NCBI RefSeq assembly: GCF_006715395.1
Contig: NZ_VFNC01000002.1
Coordinates: 558,001 to 622,000 of the forward strand
Direction: 5' to 3'
Length of the DNA stretch: 64,000 bases
DNA from: Streptomyces sp. SLBN-31
Lineage (GTDB): Bacteria > Actinomycetota > Actinomycetes > Streptomycetales > Streptomycetaceae
Part shown: positions 25,343-33,784 of the stretch, in pieces
Layout: every line of letters starts with the position of its first letter
Numbering within the stretch: position 1 is the stretch's first letter
The notes under the pieces: model-generated
The model's database searches: none
The model's input: the letters and a program-made list of their open reading frames with translations, nothing else
What the model was told of the DNA's origin: nothing
Translations under genes and position numbers: made by a program

Positions 25343-25813
25343 TCACTTCTGTTGTGCGGCCCGCAGGGCCTCCAGTGCCCGGTCGGCGTGGGTGTTCATG
25401 CGCAGCTCGCTGCGGACGACGTCGAGGACCGTGCGGTCCTGCCCGATGACGAAGGTGACCCGCTTGGTCGGTGCCAGGGAGAAGCCGCGCTTGACGCCGA
25501 ACCGCTCACGGATCGTGCCGTCGGCGTCGGACAGCAGCGGCATGCCGAGGGTGTGCCGGCCGGCGAACTCCTGCTGCCGTTCGACGGAGTCGCCGCTGAC
25601 GCCGACCGGCCGGGCGCCGACGGCGGCGAACTCGGCGGCCAGGTCGCGGAAGTGGCAGGCCTCCGCGGTGCAGCCCGCGGTGAGGGCGGCCGGGTAGAAG
25701 AAGAGCACGACCGCTCCGTCGGCGAGCAGTTCGGACAGCTTGCGGACGGTGCCGCTCTCGTCGGGCAGTTCGAAGTCGTCGACCTTGTCTCCGACGTTGA
25801 TCGGCTGACTCAT
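25343..25813 (-). CDS. bcp: Peroxiredoxin, BCP/PrxQ type, 156 aa
   Basis: Thioredoxin-fold peroxiredoxin: DKVDDFELPDESG, FFYPAALTAGCTAEAC (peroxidatic Cys then a resolving Cys five residues on, the atypical two-Cys PrxQ arrangement), VGVSGDSVERQQEFA and a late RMNTHADRALEAL. It reduces hydrogen and organic peroxides with thioredoxin-type donors. The usual Pro/Lys before the active site are Pro-Ala here. ATG 25813 has GGGGAGGG upstream and overlaps the stop of the DoxX-type gene (ATGA), so the two are translationally coupled. Confidence 0.92.
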   Translation of the reverse strand: MSQPINVGDKVDDFELPDESGTVRKLSELLADGAVVLFFYPAALTAGCTAEACHFRDLAAEFAAVGARPVGVSGDSVERQQEFAGRHTLGMPLLSDADGTIRERFGVKRGFSLAPTKRVTFVIGQDRTVLDVVRSELRMNTHADRALEALRAAQQK

Positions 25814-26190
25814 GCCGCGCCCTCCCCGCTCCTGGCGACACTGCGGGCCCACAGGACGAGGGGCAGTTGCAGCGGCAGCCGCCCCATGGCCGCGGCCTTC
25901 TGCGACGCGGGCCGGTCGCGCCAGTCGACGGCCATCTTGACGTTGGCGGGGAAGACGCCGACGAAGAACGCGGCCGCGGCGAGGGCCGCCGTCTTCCTGG
26001 TGCGGGGCAGCGCGACACCGGCCGCGAGCGCGAGTTCCGCTGCACCGCTGACGTACGTCCAGGTCCTGGGCGCACCCGGCAGGGAGCGCGGGACGATCGC
26101 GTCGAACTGACGGGGAACGGCGAAGTGGGCGGTGCCCGCGGCGGCAAGCAGACCGGCGAGCAGCAGGGGCGAGCGTTCGGACCGTGACAC
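25810..26190 (-). CDS. DoxX-like four-helix membrane protein, 126 aa
   Basis: GTG 26190 follows GGAGGAACC. Four hydrophobic stretches (LLLAGLLAAAGTAHF, YVSGAAELALAAGVAL, TAALAAAAFFVGVFPANVKMAV, LPLVLWARSV) and the PRQFDAIVP and GAAELAL motifs match the small DoxX family. Members sit in the membrane next to redox enzymes; in mycobacteria DoxX takes part in a membrane oxidoreductase complex for oxidative stress. Here it is coupled by a 4-bp overlap to a peroxiredoxin, which supports a peroxide-defence role. Confidence 0.82.
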   Translation of the reverse strand: MSRSERSPLLLAGLLAAAGTAHFAVPRQFDAIVPRSLPGAPRTWTYVSGAAELALAAGVALPRTRKTAALAAAAFFVGVFPANVKMAVDWRDRPASQKAAAMGRLPLQLPLVLWARSVARSGEGAA

Positions 26191-26296
26191 GGTTCCTCCT
26201 CTGATGACCTGCCGCGCGATGTTACCGGAGGGTAGAGAGGGCCGGTGACCGGCCTCCCCCGAAGGCGGCCCGGGGGCAGGAAGGGCGGCGCCGAGG

Positions 26297-26806
26297 TCAA
26301 GAGGTGGATTCGGTCTCCTCGTCGCCGGCGTAGGCGAGGAAGTCGTCGACCATGCGGTGGAAGAGGGTGGCGAGCTGCCGCAGCTCCTCCGGCGTCCATT
26401 CCGCCAGGGCCGACTGCATGCCGCGGGCGCCGGCGTCACGGACCCGCGCTACGGCCTCCCGGCCCGCCCCGGTGAGTTCGATGCGCTGGGCCCGGCGGTC
26501 GTCGGGGTCGGGGACGCGGGTGACGTAGCCGGACTTCTGCAACTGCTGCACGGTGCGGGTGACGTGGGAGGCCTCCACGCCCAGCCGGGTCGCCAGCTCG
26601 CCCGGGCGCAGCGGCTCCGAGTCGGCGACTTGGCGCAGCAGTGCGACGGCGGCACGATCCAGCGGCACACCGGCCAGCGCCATCAGCCGCTCGTGCCGGC
26701 GGGCGCGGGTGCTCAGGTAGGTGATGCGGGTGAGCGCGCGCTCGATCTCGATGACCTCGTCGGACGCAGGGGTGCCGGGGAGGTCGGGGAGCGGTGGTGT
26801 GGGCAT
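26297..26806 (-). CDS. MarR-family transcriptional regulator, 169 aa
   Basis: A winged helix: LAGVPLDRAAVALLRQVADSEPLRPGELATRLGVEASHVTRTVQQLQKSGYVTRVPDPDDRRAQRIELT, with the DxRxxR wing. ATG 26806 is chosen because a TAGCGT box on the minus strand lies about 7 bp upstream and no ribosome site is seen, fitting a leaderless mRNA; the ORF could extend to 26869. A perfect TTGCGTAACGCAA palindrome lies 20-32 bp upstream of the start, over the expected -35 region, so it likely represses itself. The DoxX/peroxiredoxin pair downstream (about 106 bp) may be under its control. Confidence 0.88.
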   Translation of the reverse strand: MPTPPLPDLPGTPASDEVIEIERALTRITYLSTRARRHERLMALAGVPLDRAAVALLRQVADSEPLRPGELATRLGVEASHVTRTVQQLQKSGYVTRVPDPDDRRAQRIELTGAGREAVARVRDAGARGMQSALAEWTPEELRQLATLFHRMVDDFLAYAGDEETESTS

Positions 26807-26825
26807 ACACCACGCTACCACCTCG

Positions 26826-26838
26826 TTGCGTAACGCAA
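26826..26838. promoter_or_regulatory. Perfect palindrome TTGCGTAACGCAA, probable MarR operator
   Basis: Six-bp arms around one A. It lies just upstream of the MarR gene start (26806, minus strand), about where the -35 element would be. Confidence 0.7.
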
Positions 26839-26881
26839 GTAAAGTCACGCGCTCCCAGGTCCGGTACAACAGCCTTCCGCG

Positions 26882-27532
26882 TCAGGGCCGGTTCGCCACA
26901 GGCGCCAGCCACAGGCCGACGAGCGCGTCGGCGAGGCCGGTCGCGGCGTCGTCCCAGGTGGCGCGCGGGGTAGGCCGGTTCTCGGCCAGGGCGTGCTCGC
27001 GCTCGGCGGGCATCTGCACGATCAGATGACGCGCCATCTCGCCCCGCTCGGCGCGGACTTCCGGCGGCAGGTCGGGCAGACAGGCGGTGAGTCCGTCGAT
27101 GATCCGCCGCAGGGACGGAGAGGAGAGCGACTCGTCGACGACGATCTGATGGAGCACCGGGTCGGTCATGATCTGCGCGCAGAAGCGGGCGTACCAGGTG
27201 GGGCCGCCCAACGCCGCCAAGTGCTGTGGGACGGGGCGCACCAGGCAGTCCACCCAGTCGCGTACGTCCGGTGAGTCGCCGATGCCGGCCAGCAGCCGGG
27301 CGCGGATCTGCTCGATCCGTGTCGCGTGCTTGCGGACGATGGCGCGCACCAGGTCGGCCTTGGTGCCGAAGTGGTAGCCGACGGCGGTGTTGTTGCCCTG
27401 GCCTGCGGCCTCGCTGACCTGGCGGTTGGAGACGGCGTTGACCCCGCGCTCGGCGAACAGCCGCTCGGCGGCGGCGAGGATCAGCTCCCTGGTCGCGTTG
27501 ACCTGTTCCGCGCGTGCCGTCCTGGCCGCCAT
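26882..27532 (-). CDS. TetR/AcrR-family regulator, 216 aa
   Basis: Typical N-terminal DNA-binding domain: RELILAAAERLFAERGVNAVSNRQVSEAAGQGNNTAVGYHFGTKADLVRAI, with the unusual GNNTAVGYHF recognition helix seen in a streptomycete subgroup that regulates MFS exporters. The C-terminal ligand domain is unremarkable. I start at ATG 27532; GTG codons at 27538 and 27541 are alternatives. It is divergent from the MFS exporter (27786). In the 253-bp gap an inverted repeat TTGAC...GTCAA (27693-27718) could be its operator. Confidence 0.88.
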   Translation of the reverse strand: MAARTARAEQVNATRELILAAAERLFAERGVNAVSNRQVSEAAGQGNNTAVGYHFGTKADLVRAIVRKHATRIEQIRARLLAGIGDSPDVRDWVDCLVRPVPQHLAALGGPTWYARFCAQIMTDPVLHQIVVDESLSSPSLRRIIDGLTACLPDLPPEVRAERGEMARHLIVQMPAEREHALAENRPTPRATWDDAATGLADALVGLWLAPVANRP

Positions 27533-27785
27533 GCTCACCACCGCATCGGGACTTCGTTCATCCCGCGGCGGCCAGTCCCTCGGACCGTCGCAGGTCCGCC
27601 GCCCGTGCGGCGAGTTCCAGCTGAGGAAGCCTACGCAATCACACCGCTCGAGCCGGACCCGGCCGGCCCGGCTGGACCCTGCGGACGTCGGGTTGACCGA
27701 GCCTCTAAGCTAAGTCAATCACCTGCCTTAAATCTTGCATTCGCATCGGGTTTCCTGCTCCTCGCACGCCCACGGAGGCTTCTTC

Positions 27786-29264
27786 ATGTCCGACGCCCTG
27801 CCCAACCCGGTGAGCCCGGGCGGACCGGCCGCACCGCGGTCGAACGCCGTGGTGGCCGTGCTGGCCTTCGCCGGCATCGTCGTATCGCTGATGCAGACGC
27901 TGGTCATCCCGATCGTCCCGGAACTGCCGAAACTGCTGGACGCTCCCGCCTCGGACACCGCCTGGGCGGTGACCGCCACGCTGCTGGCCGCCGCGGTGGC
28001 GACCCCGGTGATGGGCCGACTCGGCGACATGTTCGGCAAGCGGCGCATGCTGCTGGTCAGCGTGGTCCTGCTGGTGGCCGGATCGGTGGTCTGCGCGCTC
28101 AGCGATTCGCTGGCTCCGATGATCGCCGGACGGGCGGTGCAGGGCCTGGCGGCGGCGGTGGTGCCGCTGGGCATCAGCATCATGCGCGACGAACTGCCCA
28201 CCGAGCGGTTGGCGGGGGCCACGGCGCTGATGAGCGCCTCGCTCGGCGTCGGCGGCGCCCTGGGACTGCCGACGGCGGCGCTGATCGCGGACCACTACGA
28301 CTGGCACGCGCTGTTCTGGAGCTCGGCCGGCATGGGCGTGGTGGCCCTGGCGCTCGTGCTGCTCTTCGTGCCCGAGTCGCAGGTGCGCTCCGGCGGCCGC
28401 TTCGACGTCCTTGGCGGTGTCGGCATGGCGGTGGGCCTCGTGTCCCTGCTGCTGGCGATATCCAAGGGCGCCGACTGGGGCTGGACAGACGGCACCACCC
28501 TCGGTCTGTTCGCAGCGGCGGTCGTGGTGCTGCTCACGTGGGGCTTCTTCGAACTGCGCACGACCGAGCCCCTGGTGGACCTGCGCACCACCGCCCGCCG
28601 CCAGGTGCTGGTGACCAATCTGGCCTCGATCGCGATCGGCTTCTCGATGTTCGCGATGTCCCTGGTCCTGCCCCAACTGCTGCAGCTGCCCGCGCAGACG
28701 GGCTACGGCCTGGGCAAGTCGCTCCTGACCGCCGGTCTGGTGATGGCGCCTTCCGGCCTGGTGATGATGGCGTTCGCCCCGGTGTCCGCCGCCGTCTCCA
28801 GGGCGAAGGGACCGAAGGTGACGCTGATGATCGGCGCGCTGATCGTGGCCTGCGGGTACGGCCTGAACATCGTGCTGATGTCCGAGGTGTGGCACCTGGT
28901 GCTGGTGTCGTTCGTCATCGGCGCCGGTATCGGTTTCACGTACGGCGCCATGCCCGCCCTGATCATGGGTGCCGTGAACCCCTCGGAGACCGCGGCCGCC
29001 AACAGCCTCAACACGCTGATGCGGTCGATCGGTACGTCCGCGGCCAGCGCCCTCGCCGGTGTCGTCCTCTCCCACCTGACAATCGACCTCGGCGGCTACG
29101 CGCTGCCCTCGCGGAACGGCTTCAAGGTCGTCATGGCCCTCGGCGCCGGGGCCGCGCTGCTGGCCTTCGCCGTGGCGTCGTTCATCCCTGGCCGCCGCTC
29201 CGTCGCCGTGGACGCGCCGATGCCCGCCACCGAACCGTCGGCCGACGCCGCCAAGGTCGGCTGA
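27786..29264 (+). CDS. MFS exporter, DHA2/EmrB-like, 14 membrane segments, 492 aa
   Basis: ATG 27786 follows GGAGGCTTCTTC. About 14 hydrophobic segments, motif A in GRLGDMFGKRRML, motif C-like GVGGALGLPTAALIAD, and RAVQGLAAAVVPLGISIMRDELP are typical of drug:proton antiporters of the EmrB/QacA group (tetracenomycin C and methylenomycin exporters are relatives). It likely pumps a toxic small molecule out of the cell. Divergent from a TetR gene, the standard ligand-induced pump arrangement. Terminator-like hairpin follows. Confidence 0.9.
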   Translation: MSDALPNPVSPGGPAAPRSNAVVAVLAFAGIVVSLMQTLVIPIVPELPKLLDAPASDTAWAVTATLLAAAVATPVMGRLGDMFGKRRMLLVSVVLLVAGSVVCALSDSLAPMIAGRAVQGLAAAVVPLGISIMRDELPTERLAGATALMSASLGVGGALGLPTAALIADHYDWHALFWSSAGMGVVALALVLLFVPESQVRSGGRFDVLGGVGMAVGLVSLLLAISKGADWGWTDGTTLGLFAAAVVVLLTWGFFELRTTEPLVDLRTTARRQVLVTNLASIAIGFSMFAMSLVLPQLLQLPAQTGYGLGKSLLTAGLVMAPSGLVMMAFAPVSAAVSRAKGPKVTLMIGALIVACGYGLNIVLMSEVWHLVLVSFVIGAGIGFTYGAMPALIMGAVNPSETAAANSLNTLMRSIGTSAASALAGVVLSHLTIDLGGYALPSRNGFKVVMALGAGAALLAFAVASFIPGRRSVAVDAPMPATEPSADAAKVG

Positions 29265-29274
29265 CCGGCCGCCC

Positions 29275-29309
29275 CTGATGGCCGCCGACCACCGGTCCGC
29301 GGCCATCAG
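29275..29309. terminator. Long hairpin between convergent genes
   Basis: CTGATGGCCGC and GCGGCCATCAG pair exactly (11 bp), and the enclosed GACC-ACC-GGTC extends the stem. It lies between the stops of the MFS gene (29264) and the TetR gene (29364). Confidence 0.65.
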
Positions 29310-29363
29310 CCGGCCCCTCACCGGGGCAAGAACCGTGCGTCGGCGCCTGTGGCGCGGTGCTGG

Positions 29364-30065
29364 TCACCCGGCGGACAGCTTGTCCAACCACTGCCCCAGC
29401 AGGGCCGATTCGGCCGGGGTGAAGGACGGGGACCGCGCGGCGCGAAGCCGGGCCGCCAAGGTGGCGGCGGCGACCGGGACGGCCCTGTCCCCGTCACCCT
29501 CCTGGCCGTCGGACGCGCCGGAGGGCGGGCGGGTGACCGAGTCGAGCACGGCGTCGCGCAGCCGCTCGGAGAACCCCGGGTCCGAGTACTGCTCGGGTCT
29601 GGTGAGTACGGACAGGGCCGCCCCGACGTTGGCGGACATGATCATCTGAGTGGCGAGAGCGGGCGGCACGGTGAGCCGGCCGGCGGCGGCGCAGCGTTCG
29701 AGGATCCCGTGCAGCAGGGCGTGTGCCTCCTGCGCCGCCGCGGGCGGGACCGTCAGCTCGGGCGAGTACATCAGCCGGTAGTGGTTGGGGTGCTCCAGCG
29801 CGAAGCGCATGTGGTTGTCCCAGCCGCTGCGGAGGTCCGCGACCGGGTCGTCGCTGGGCCGGGCCGCCCGCTTGGAGGCGAGATAGGCCTCAAAGCCCCG
29901 GTCCACGACGGCGGCCAGCAGCCCGGCCTTGTCACCGAACAGCCGGTAGAGCATCGGCGCACCCACGCCCGCCGCCTCGCACACCGCCCGCGTGGAGACA
30001 TCGGCGACCGACGCCTCGGCCAGCAGGTCGGTGGCCGCTTCCAGGATCTTCTCCCGCGCATCCAT
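29364..30065 (-). CDS. TetR/AcrR-family regulator, 233 aa
   Basis: N-terminal DNA-binding domain: REKILEAATDLLAEASVADVSTRAVCEAAGVGAPMLYRLFGDKAGLLAAV. The C-terminal domain resembles the TetR_C_25/WHG group. ATG 30065 is the family-like start; an upstream extension to 30092 lacks a ribosome site. It is divergent from an SDR reductase (30180), and the 114-bp gap is crowded with TACGAA/TTCGTA repeats. Such TetR-SDR pairs usually respond to a reactive or xenobiotic carbonyl. Confidence 0.88.
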   Translation of the reverse strand: MDAREKILEAATDLLAEASVADVSTRAVCEAAGVGAPMLYRLFGDKAGLLAAVVDRGFEAYLASKRAARPSDDPVADLRSGWDNHMRFALEHPNHYRLMYSPELTVPPAAAQEAHALLHGILERCAAAGRLTVPPALATQMIMSANVGAALSVLTRPEQYSDPGFSERLRDAVLDSVTRPPSGASDGQEGDGDRAVPVAAATLAARLRAARSPSFTPAESALLGQWLDKLSAG

Positions 30066-30082
30066 GGGACCACCGTAGCCCA

Positions 30083-30155
30083 TTCGTAGCACCGATACGA
30101 AATCGGAGATACCAGCGCTACGAATCTGTGTTATCGTCGATACGAACCAGTCGTA
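30083..30155. promoter_or_regulatory. Cluster of TACGAA/TTCGTA operator-like repeats
   Basis: TTCGTA-N7-TACGAA (30083-30101) is an exact inverted repeat. Further TACGAA copies lie at 30119-30124 and 30141-30146, the latter forming TACGA-N5-TCGTA with 30151-30155. The cluster sits between the divergent TetR (start 30065) and SDR (start 30180) genes. Confidence 0.65.
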
Positions 30156-30179
30156 GCAGCGCTAACAAAGGATGCAGCC

Positions 30180-30929
30180 ATGACCACTCAGCCCCAGCAG
30201 GACCGGCGCGTGGCGATCGTGACCGGTGGATCACGCGGCATCGGGCGGCAGGTCGCCCGGAGGCTCGCCGCCGACGGTTTCGCGGTCGTCGTCGGGTACG
30301 CCGGCAACAAGGACGCCGCGAACGAGGTCGTCCAGGCCATCGAGGCGGCCGGCGGTACGGCCCACGCCGCCCGCGCGGACGTCGGCGACGATGCCGAGGT
30401 CGCCGCCCTCTTCGACCTGACGGAGGCCACCTACGGCGGTGTCGACGCCGTCGTGCACGCGGCCGGACGCATGCCCCTGTCCCCCGTCTCCGAACTCGAC
30501 CTGGACGAACTCGACGCCCTGTACCGCACCAACATCCGCGGCACGTTCGTCGTCGACCAGCAGGCCGCACGCCGGCTGCGCCCGGGCGGAGCGCTCGTCA
30601 ACTTCTCCAGCTCCGTGGTGGGACTCGCCTTCCCCGGCTACGGCGCCTATGCCGCGAGCAAGGGCGCGGTCGAGGCACTGACCCTGATCCTGGCCAGGGA
30701 GATGCGGGGCCGTGACGTGACGGTCAACGCGGTGGCGCCCGGCCCGACGGCGACCGACCTCTTCCTCGACGGCAAGGACGAGGAGACCGTCGCCCGGCTG
30801 GCCGCCCAGCCGCCGCTGGAACGCCTCGGGACCCCGCAGGACATAGCCGGCGTCGTGGCCTTCCTGGTCGGACGCGAGGGCCGCTGGGTCAACGGGCAGG
30901 TGCTGCGGGCCAACGGCGGCATCATCTGA
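30180..30929 (+). CDS. Short-chain dehydrogenase/reductase, 249 aa
   Basis: Classical SDR: cofactor loop TGGSRGIGRQV, the NADPH-favouring absence of an acidic residue after beta-2 (VGYAGNKDAA), D-V after beta-3 (RADVGDD), VHAAGRM in place of NNAG, catalytic Ser in NFSSSVVG, and YAASK (Tyr/Lys). The C-terminal WVNGQVLRANGG is typical. It reduces a carbonyl or oxidises an alcohol; substrate unknown. ATG 30180 has AAGGA upstream. Divergent from, and presumably repressed by, the TetR at 29364-30065. Confidence 0.92.
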   Translation: MTTQPQQDRRVAIVTGGSRGIGRQVARRLAADGFAVVVGYAGNKDAANEVVQAIEAAGGTAHAARADVGDDAEVAALFDLTEATYGGVDAVVHAAGRMPLSPVSELDLDELDALYRTNIRGTFVVDQQAARRLRPGGALVNFSSSVVGLAFPGYGAYAASKGAVEALTLILAREMRGRDVTVNAVAPGPTATDLFLDGKDEETVARLAAQPPLERLGTPQDIAGVVAFLVGREGRWVNGQVLRANGGII

Positions 30930-31010
30930 CGACGGCCGGTGGCAGCGCCGTTCAGGGGAAACCGGTGGGCCGGGCGCGTGACGGCGCGCGGCGGCGTCGA
31001 CAACTCACCC

Positions 31011-31991
31011 GTGACCCTCCCCCTGATCCCGCCCATGCTCGCCACCCCGGGCACGCTGCCGCCCGTGTCGCAGGACGCCCGCTGGGCCTACGAGACCAAG
31101 CAGGACGGCCAGCGGGTCGTGGCCTACCTCGAAGGGGACGGACGTGTGCGGCTGCGGGCCCGGTCCGGGGAGGAGATCACCGCCGCGTACCCCGAACTCC
31201 GCGGCCTCGGCGCGGCACTGGGGACCACGGCCGCGGTGCTGGACGGGGAGGTCCTGGCACTGGACGAACACGGCCGCGCCGACTTCCAGTTGCTGCAGTC
31301 CCGCATGGGGCTGGCGCACGCGCCCGCCCGGGCGGCGCGGCAGGCCGCCAAGGTGCCCGCCCACCTGGTGCTGTTCGACGTGATGCACCTGGCAGGCCGG
31401 AATCTCACCGCGCTGCCCTACGTCCGCCGCCGGGGGATGCTGGAGGAACTGGGGCTCGACGGGCCCTTCTGGTCCACCCCCGCCGCGCTCGTCGGACACG
31501 GACGGCAGGCTCTGAGCGCCACTCGTGAGCACGGCATGGAGGGCCTGGTCTGCAAGCGGCTGGACTCGGTGTACGAACCCGGGGTGCGCTCCCGGGCCTG
31601 GATCAAGATCCGCAACATGCGCAGCGAGGATGTCGTCGTGGGCGGCTGGCTGGCGGGCATGGGACGGCTGTCGGGGCTGCCCGGCGCGGTCCTGGTCGGA
31701 CAGCGGGCGGCGGGGCGGCTGCGGTACGTCGGCGGGGTGGGCACCGGCTGGAGCGAGGCCGAGCGGACCCGGCTCGCCGGGCTGCTGCGGGATGCCGAGA
31801 CCACCGTCTGCCCCTTCGATCCCGTCCCCTCGGTGCCCGGCGCCCACTGGGTGGTGCCCCGCCTGGTCGGCGAGGTCCGCTACAGCACCCGTACCCGGGC
31901 CGGAATGCTGCGCCAGCCCTCGTGGCTGCGCCTCCGCCTCGACCTGACTCCCGAGGAGGCGGCGGCAGACTTCCCGGACGACCTGCTCTGA
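31011..31991 (+). CDS. ATP-dependent DNA ligase, LigC-like, 326 aa
   Basis: Motif I is K-Q-D-G-Q-R with the probable adenylated Lys30; motif III VLDGEVLALD, motif IV HGMEGLVCKRLDS and motif V WIKIRN follow, then an OB domain. It belongs to the small ATP-ligase group used in actinobacterial end-joining or base-excision repair. I start at GTG 31011; GTG 30978 is also possible and neither has a ribosome site. It follows the SDR by 81 bp but is functionally unrelated. Together with the ligase at 21356 this window has two ATP ligases. Confidence 0.88.
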   Translation: MTLPLIPPMLATPGTLPPVSQDARWAYETKQDGQRVVAYLEGDGRVRLRARSGEEITAAYPELRGLGAALGTTAAVLDGEVLALDEHGRADFQLLQSRMGLAHAPARAARQAAKVPAHLVLFDVMHLAGRNLTALPYVRRRGMLEELGLDGPFWSTPAALVGHGRQALSATREHGMEGLVCKRLDSVYEPGVRSRAWIKIRNMRSEDVVVGGWLAGMGRLSGLPGAVLVGQRAAGRLRYVGGVGTGWSEAERTRLAGLLRDAETTVCPFDPVPSVPGAHWVVPRLVGEVRYSTRTRAGMLRQPSWLRLRLDLTPEEAAADFPDDLL

Positions 31992-32120
31992 CCCGCCGTC
32001 AGAGCTGGCTCGCCGGCGGACATCGAAGCGGCTCCGTCGCGGGCCCGGCGTCGGCGTGATGCGCGTCCGAATAGGTCCGTACGGTGCGAACGCGTCCTTC
32101 CGGGGGTCTATCGTGTCCGC

Positions 32121-33056
32121 ATGTCCGTCCCCGAACTGATCCGTATCGTCTCCCGCGACTCGCCCATGGCGCTCGCCCAAGTGGAGCGTGTCCGCGCCGA
32201 GTTGGCGGCCCTGCACCCCGGTGTGCGCACCGAGGTCGTGCCGGTGAAGACGACCGGCGACAAGTGGATGGGCGTGCTGTCCCAGGTGGAGGGCAAGGGG
32301 GCGTTCACCAAGGAGGTGGACGCCGCGCTGCTGGCCGGCGAGGCCGATCTCGCGGTGCACTGCGTCAAGGACATTCCCGCCGACCGGCCGCTTCCGGCGG
32401 GCACGACGTTCGCCGCGTTCCTCAAGCGCGACGACGTCCGCGACGCCCTCGTCCATCCGGGCGGTCTGACACTGGACGAACTCCCCGAGGGCACGCGGAT
32501 CGGTACCTCCGCGGTGCGGCGCGTCGCCCAGCTGGCCGCCAGTCATCCGCACCTGGAGTGCGTGCCCTTCCGCGGTAACGCCAACCGGCGGCTGGCGAAG
32601 CTGGAGGCCGGCGAGGCGGACGCGCTGCTGCTCGCGGTGTCCGGCCTCGAACGCATCGGCCGCCAGGACGTGATCACCGAGGTCCTGTCGGTGGAGACGA
32701 TGATGCCGCCGATCGGCGCGGGCATCCTGGCCCTGCAGTGCCGGCAGGACGACATCGAGCTCATCGACGCCGTCAGCGGACTCGGGGACCCGGACACGCA
32801 CCGGGAGGCGACCGCGGAACGCATGTTCCTGCACGTGCTGCAGGGACACTGCAACAGCCCCATCGCCGGGTACGCGCGCGTGGCACAGGGCGGCGAACTG
32901 TCCCTGCGGGCGTGTGTGTTCACTCCCGACGGCAAGACGCGCCTGAACGCCCACGAGTGGGCCGGCCGGCTCGACCCGGCCACCCTGGGCACGTCGGTCG
33001 CCGTGGCGCTGCTGCGTCAGGGTGCCCGCGAGATCATCGACGGCATCCCGCACTGA
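32121..33056 (+). CDS. hemC: Hydroxymethylbilane synthase, orphan divergent copy, 311 aa
   Basis: The sequence aligns along its length with Hem[21 protein letters not shown] (Lys83, catalytic Asp84), GTSAVRR (Arg133-Arg134), [11 protein letters not shown], and Cys244 in [13 protein letters not shown], the Cys that carries the dipyrromethane cofactor. It polymerises four porphobilinogens to hydroxymethylbilane. No other tetrapyrrole gene is nearby, whereas streptomycetes keep hemC with hemA, hemD and hemB. Changes such as SRDSP for the usual RGSxLA show it is a divergent paralogue. A TATCGT box ends 6 bp before the ATG and there is no ribosome site, so the mRNA may be leaderless. Confidence 0.88.
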   Translation: MSVPELIRIVSRDSPMALAQVERVRAELAALHPGVRTEVVPVKTTGDKWMGVLSQVEGKGAFTKEVDAALLAGEADLAVHCVKDIPADRPLPAGTTFAAFLKRDDVRDALVHPGGLTLDELPEGTRIGTSAVRRVAQLAASHPHLECVPFRGNANRRLAKLEAGEADALLLAVSGLERIGRQDVITEVLSVETMMPPIGAGILALQCRQDDIELIDAVSGLGDPDTHREATAERMFLHVLQGHCNSPIAGYARVAQGGELSLRACVFTPDGKTRLNAHEWAGRLDPATLGTSVAVALLRQGAREIIDGIPH

Positions 33057-33068
33057 GGCGGGCGCGGA

Positions 33069-33590
33069 TCAGGCGGTGCCTTCCTCCGCCTGTTCGCGCA
33101 GAAAGGTGCTGACCTGGTGGGCCAGGACGTCCCGCGCGGAGACCGCGTGGGCGCCCACCGTCTCCTCGTGCAGTCCGATACCGCCCGCCCACAGCCGGCG
33201 GTCGGCCCACTCCTCGTCGACGCGCAGCTGGATCTGGACGTCGACCTGGCTCAGGGAGGCTTCCGGGCCGGCCGCGAACAGCACGGCGGTGGCCCGACGG
33301 AGCGGATAGACGTCGAAGCCCTCGATGAACTGCGAGTTGCGCCAGTCGATGAACGCGGCCTCGCCGTCCGGGCCGATCCGCACGTCGATCTGACCGTCCT
33401 CGAGGTGGATGGTCGAGGGCCGGTCGCCGCGGTTCTCGACGGTCACGCGGACGCAGAAGTAGGTGAGGCCGGCGGCCGCGTCGTCCCGGCCGCGCGGGGG
33501 CTCGGCGGCTTCCAGACGGTGGACGCGGACACGCAGACCGGCATGCTCGTCGTACTCCTGCCAGTCCCCGACCACGTTCGGCTCGTACAC
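33069..33590 (-). CDS. Hypothetical protein, 173 aa
   Basis: No confident family. Residues 35-95 (LTYFCVRVTVENRGDRPSTI) look like a beta-sandwich of the DUF4352/telomere-repeat type, which stabilises against or binds extracytoplasmic ligands, but there is no signal peptide after GTG 33590. That start is chosen because GAAGAGG lies 6-9 bp upstream; the open frame to 33695 has none. The C-terminus is helical (DVLAHQVSTFLREQAEE). Convergent with hemC, 12 bp between stops. Confidence 0.6.
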   Translation of the reverse strand: MYEPNVVGDWQEYDEHAGLRVRVHRLEAAEPPRGRDDAAAGLTYFCVRVTVENRGDRPSTIHLEDGQIDVRIGPDGEAAFIDWRNSQFIEGFDVYPLRRATAVLFAAGPEASLSQVDVQIQLRVDEEWADRRLWAGGIGLHEETVGAHAVSARDVLAHQVSTFLREQAEEGTA

Positions 33591-33784
33591 AATCCACCTC
33601 TTCGACCTCAGAGAGCTGCTTCCTATCTGTGTGCTCAGCGCACTGTCAAATGAGCAGAATGCGCTGTGGCCAGGGAATTCACCCTCTTTGATCACTGATC
33701 AAGCCGTGCGCAGGAACAATCGGCGAAATGTGCCACGCGTACGTGGGAGGGGGCGTGCCGCACATCACGTTCCGAACGGTGTGA

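Noticed and set aside
27705..29321. 538-codon minus-strand frame, His/Gln-rich
   Set aside because: Antisense to the MFS exporter; the His/Gln richness comes from reading membrane-segment codons backwards.
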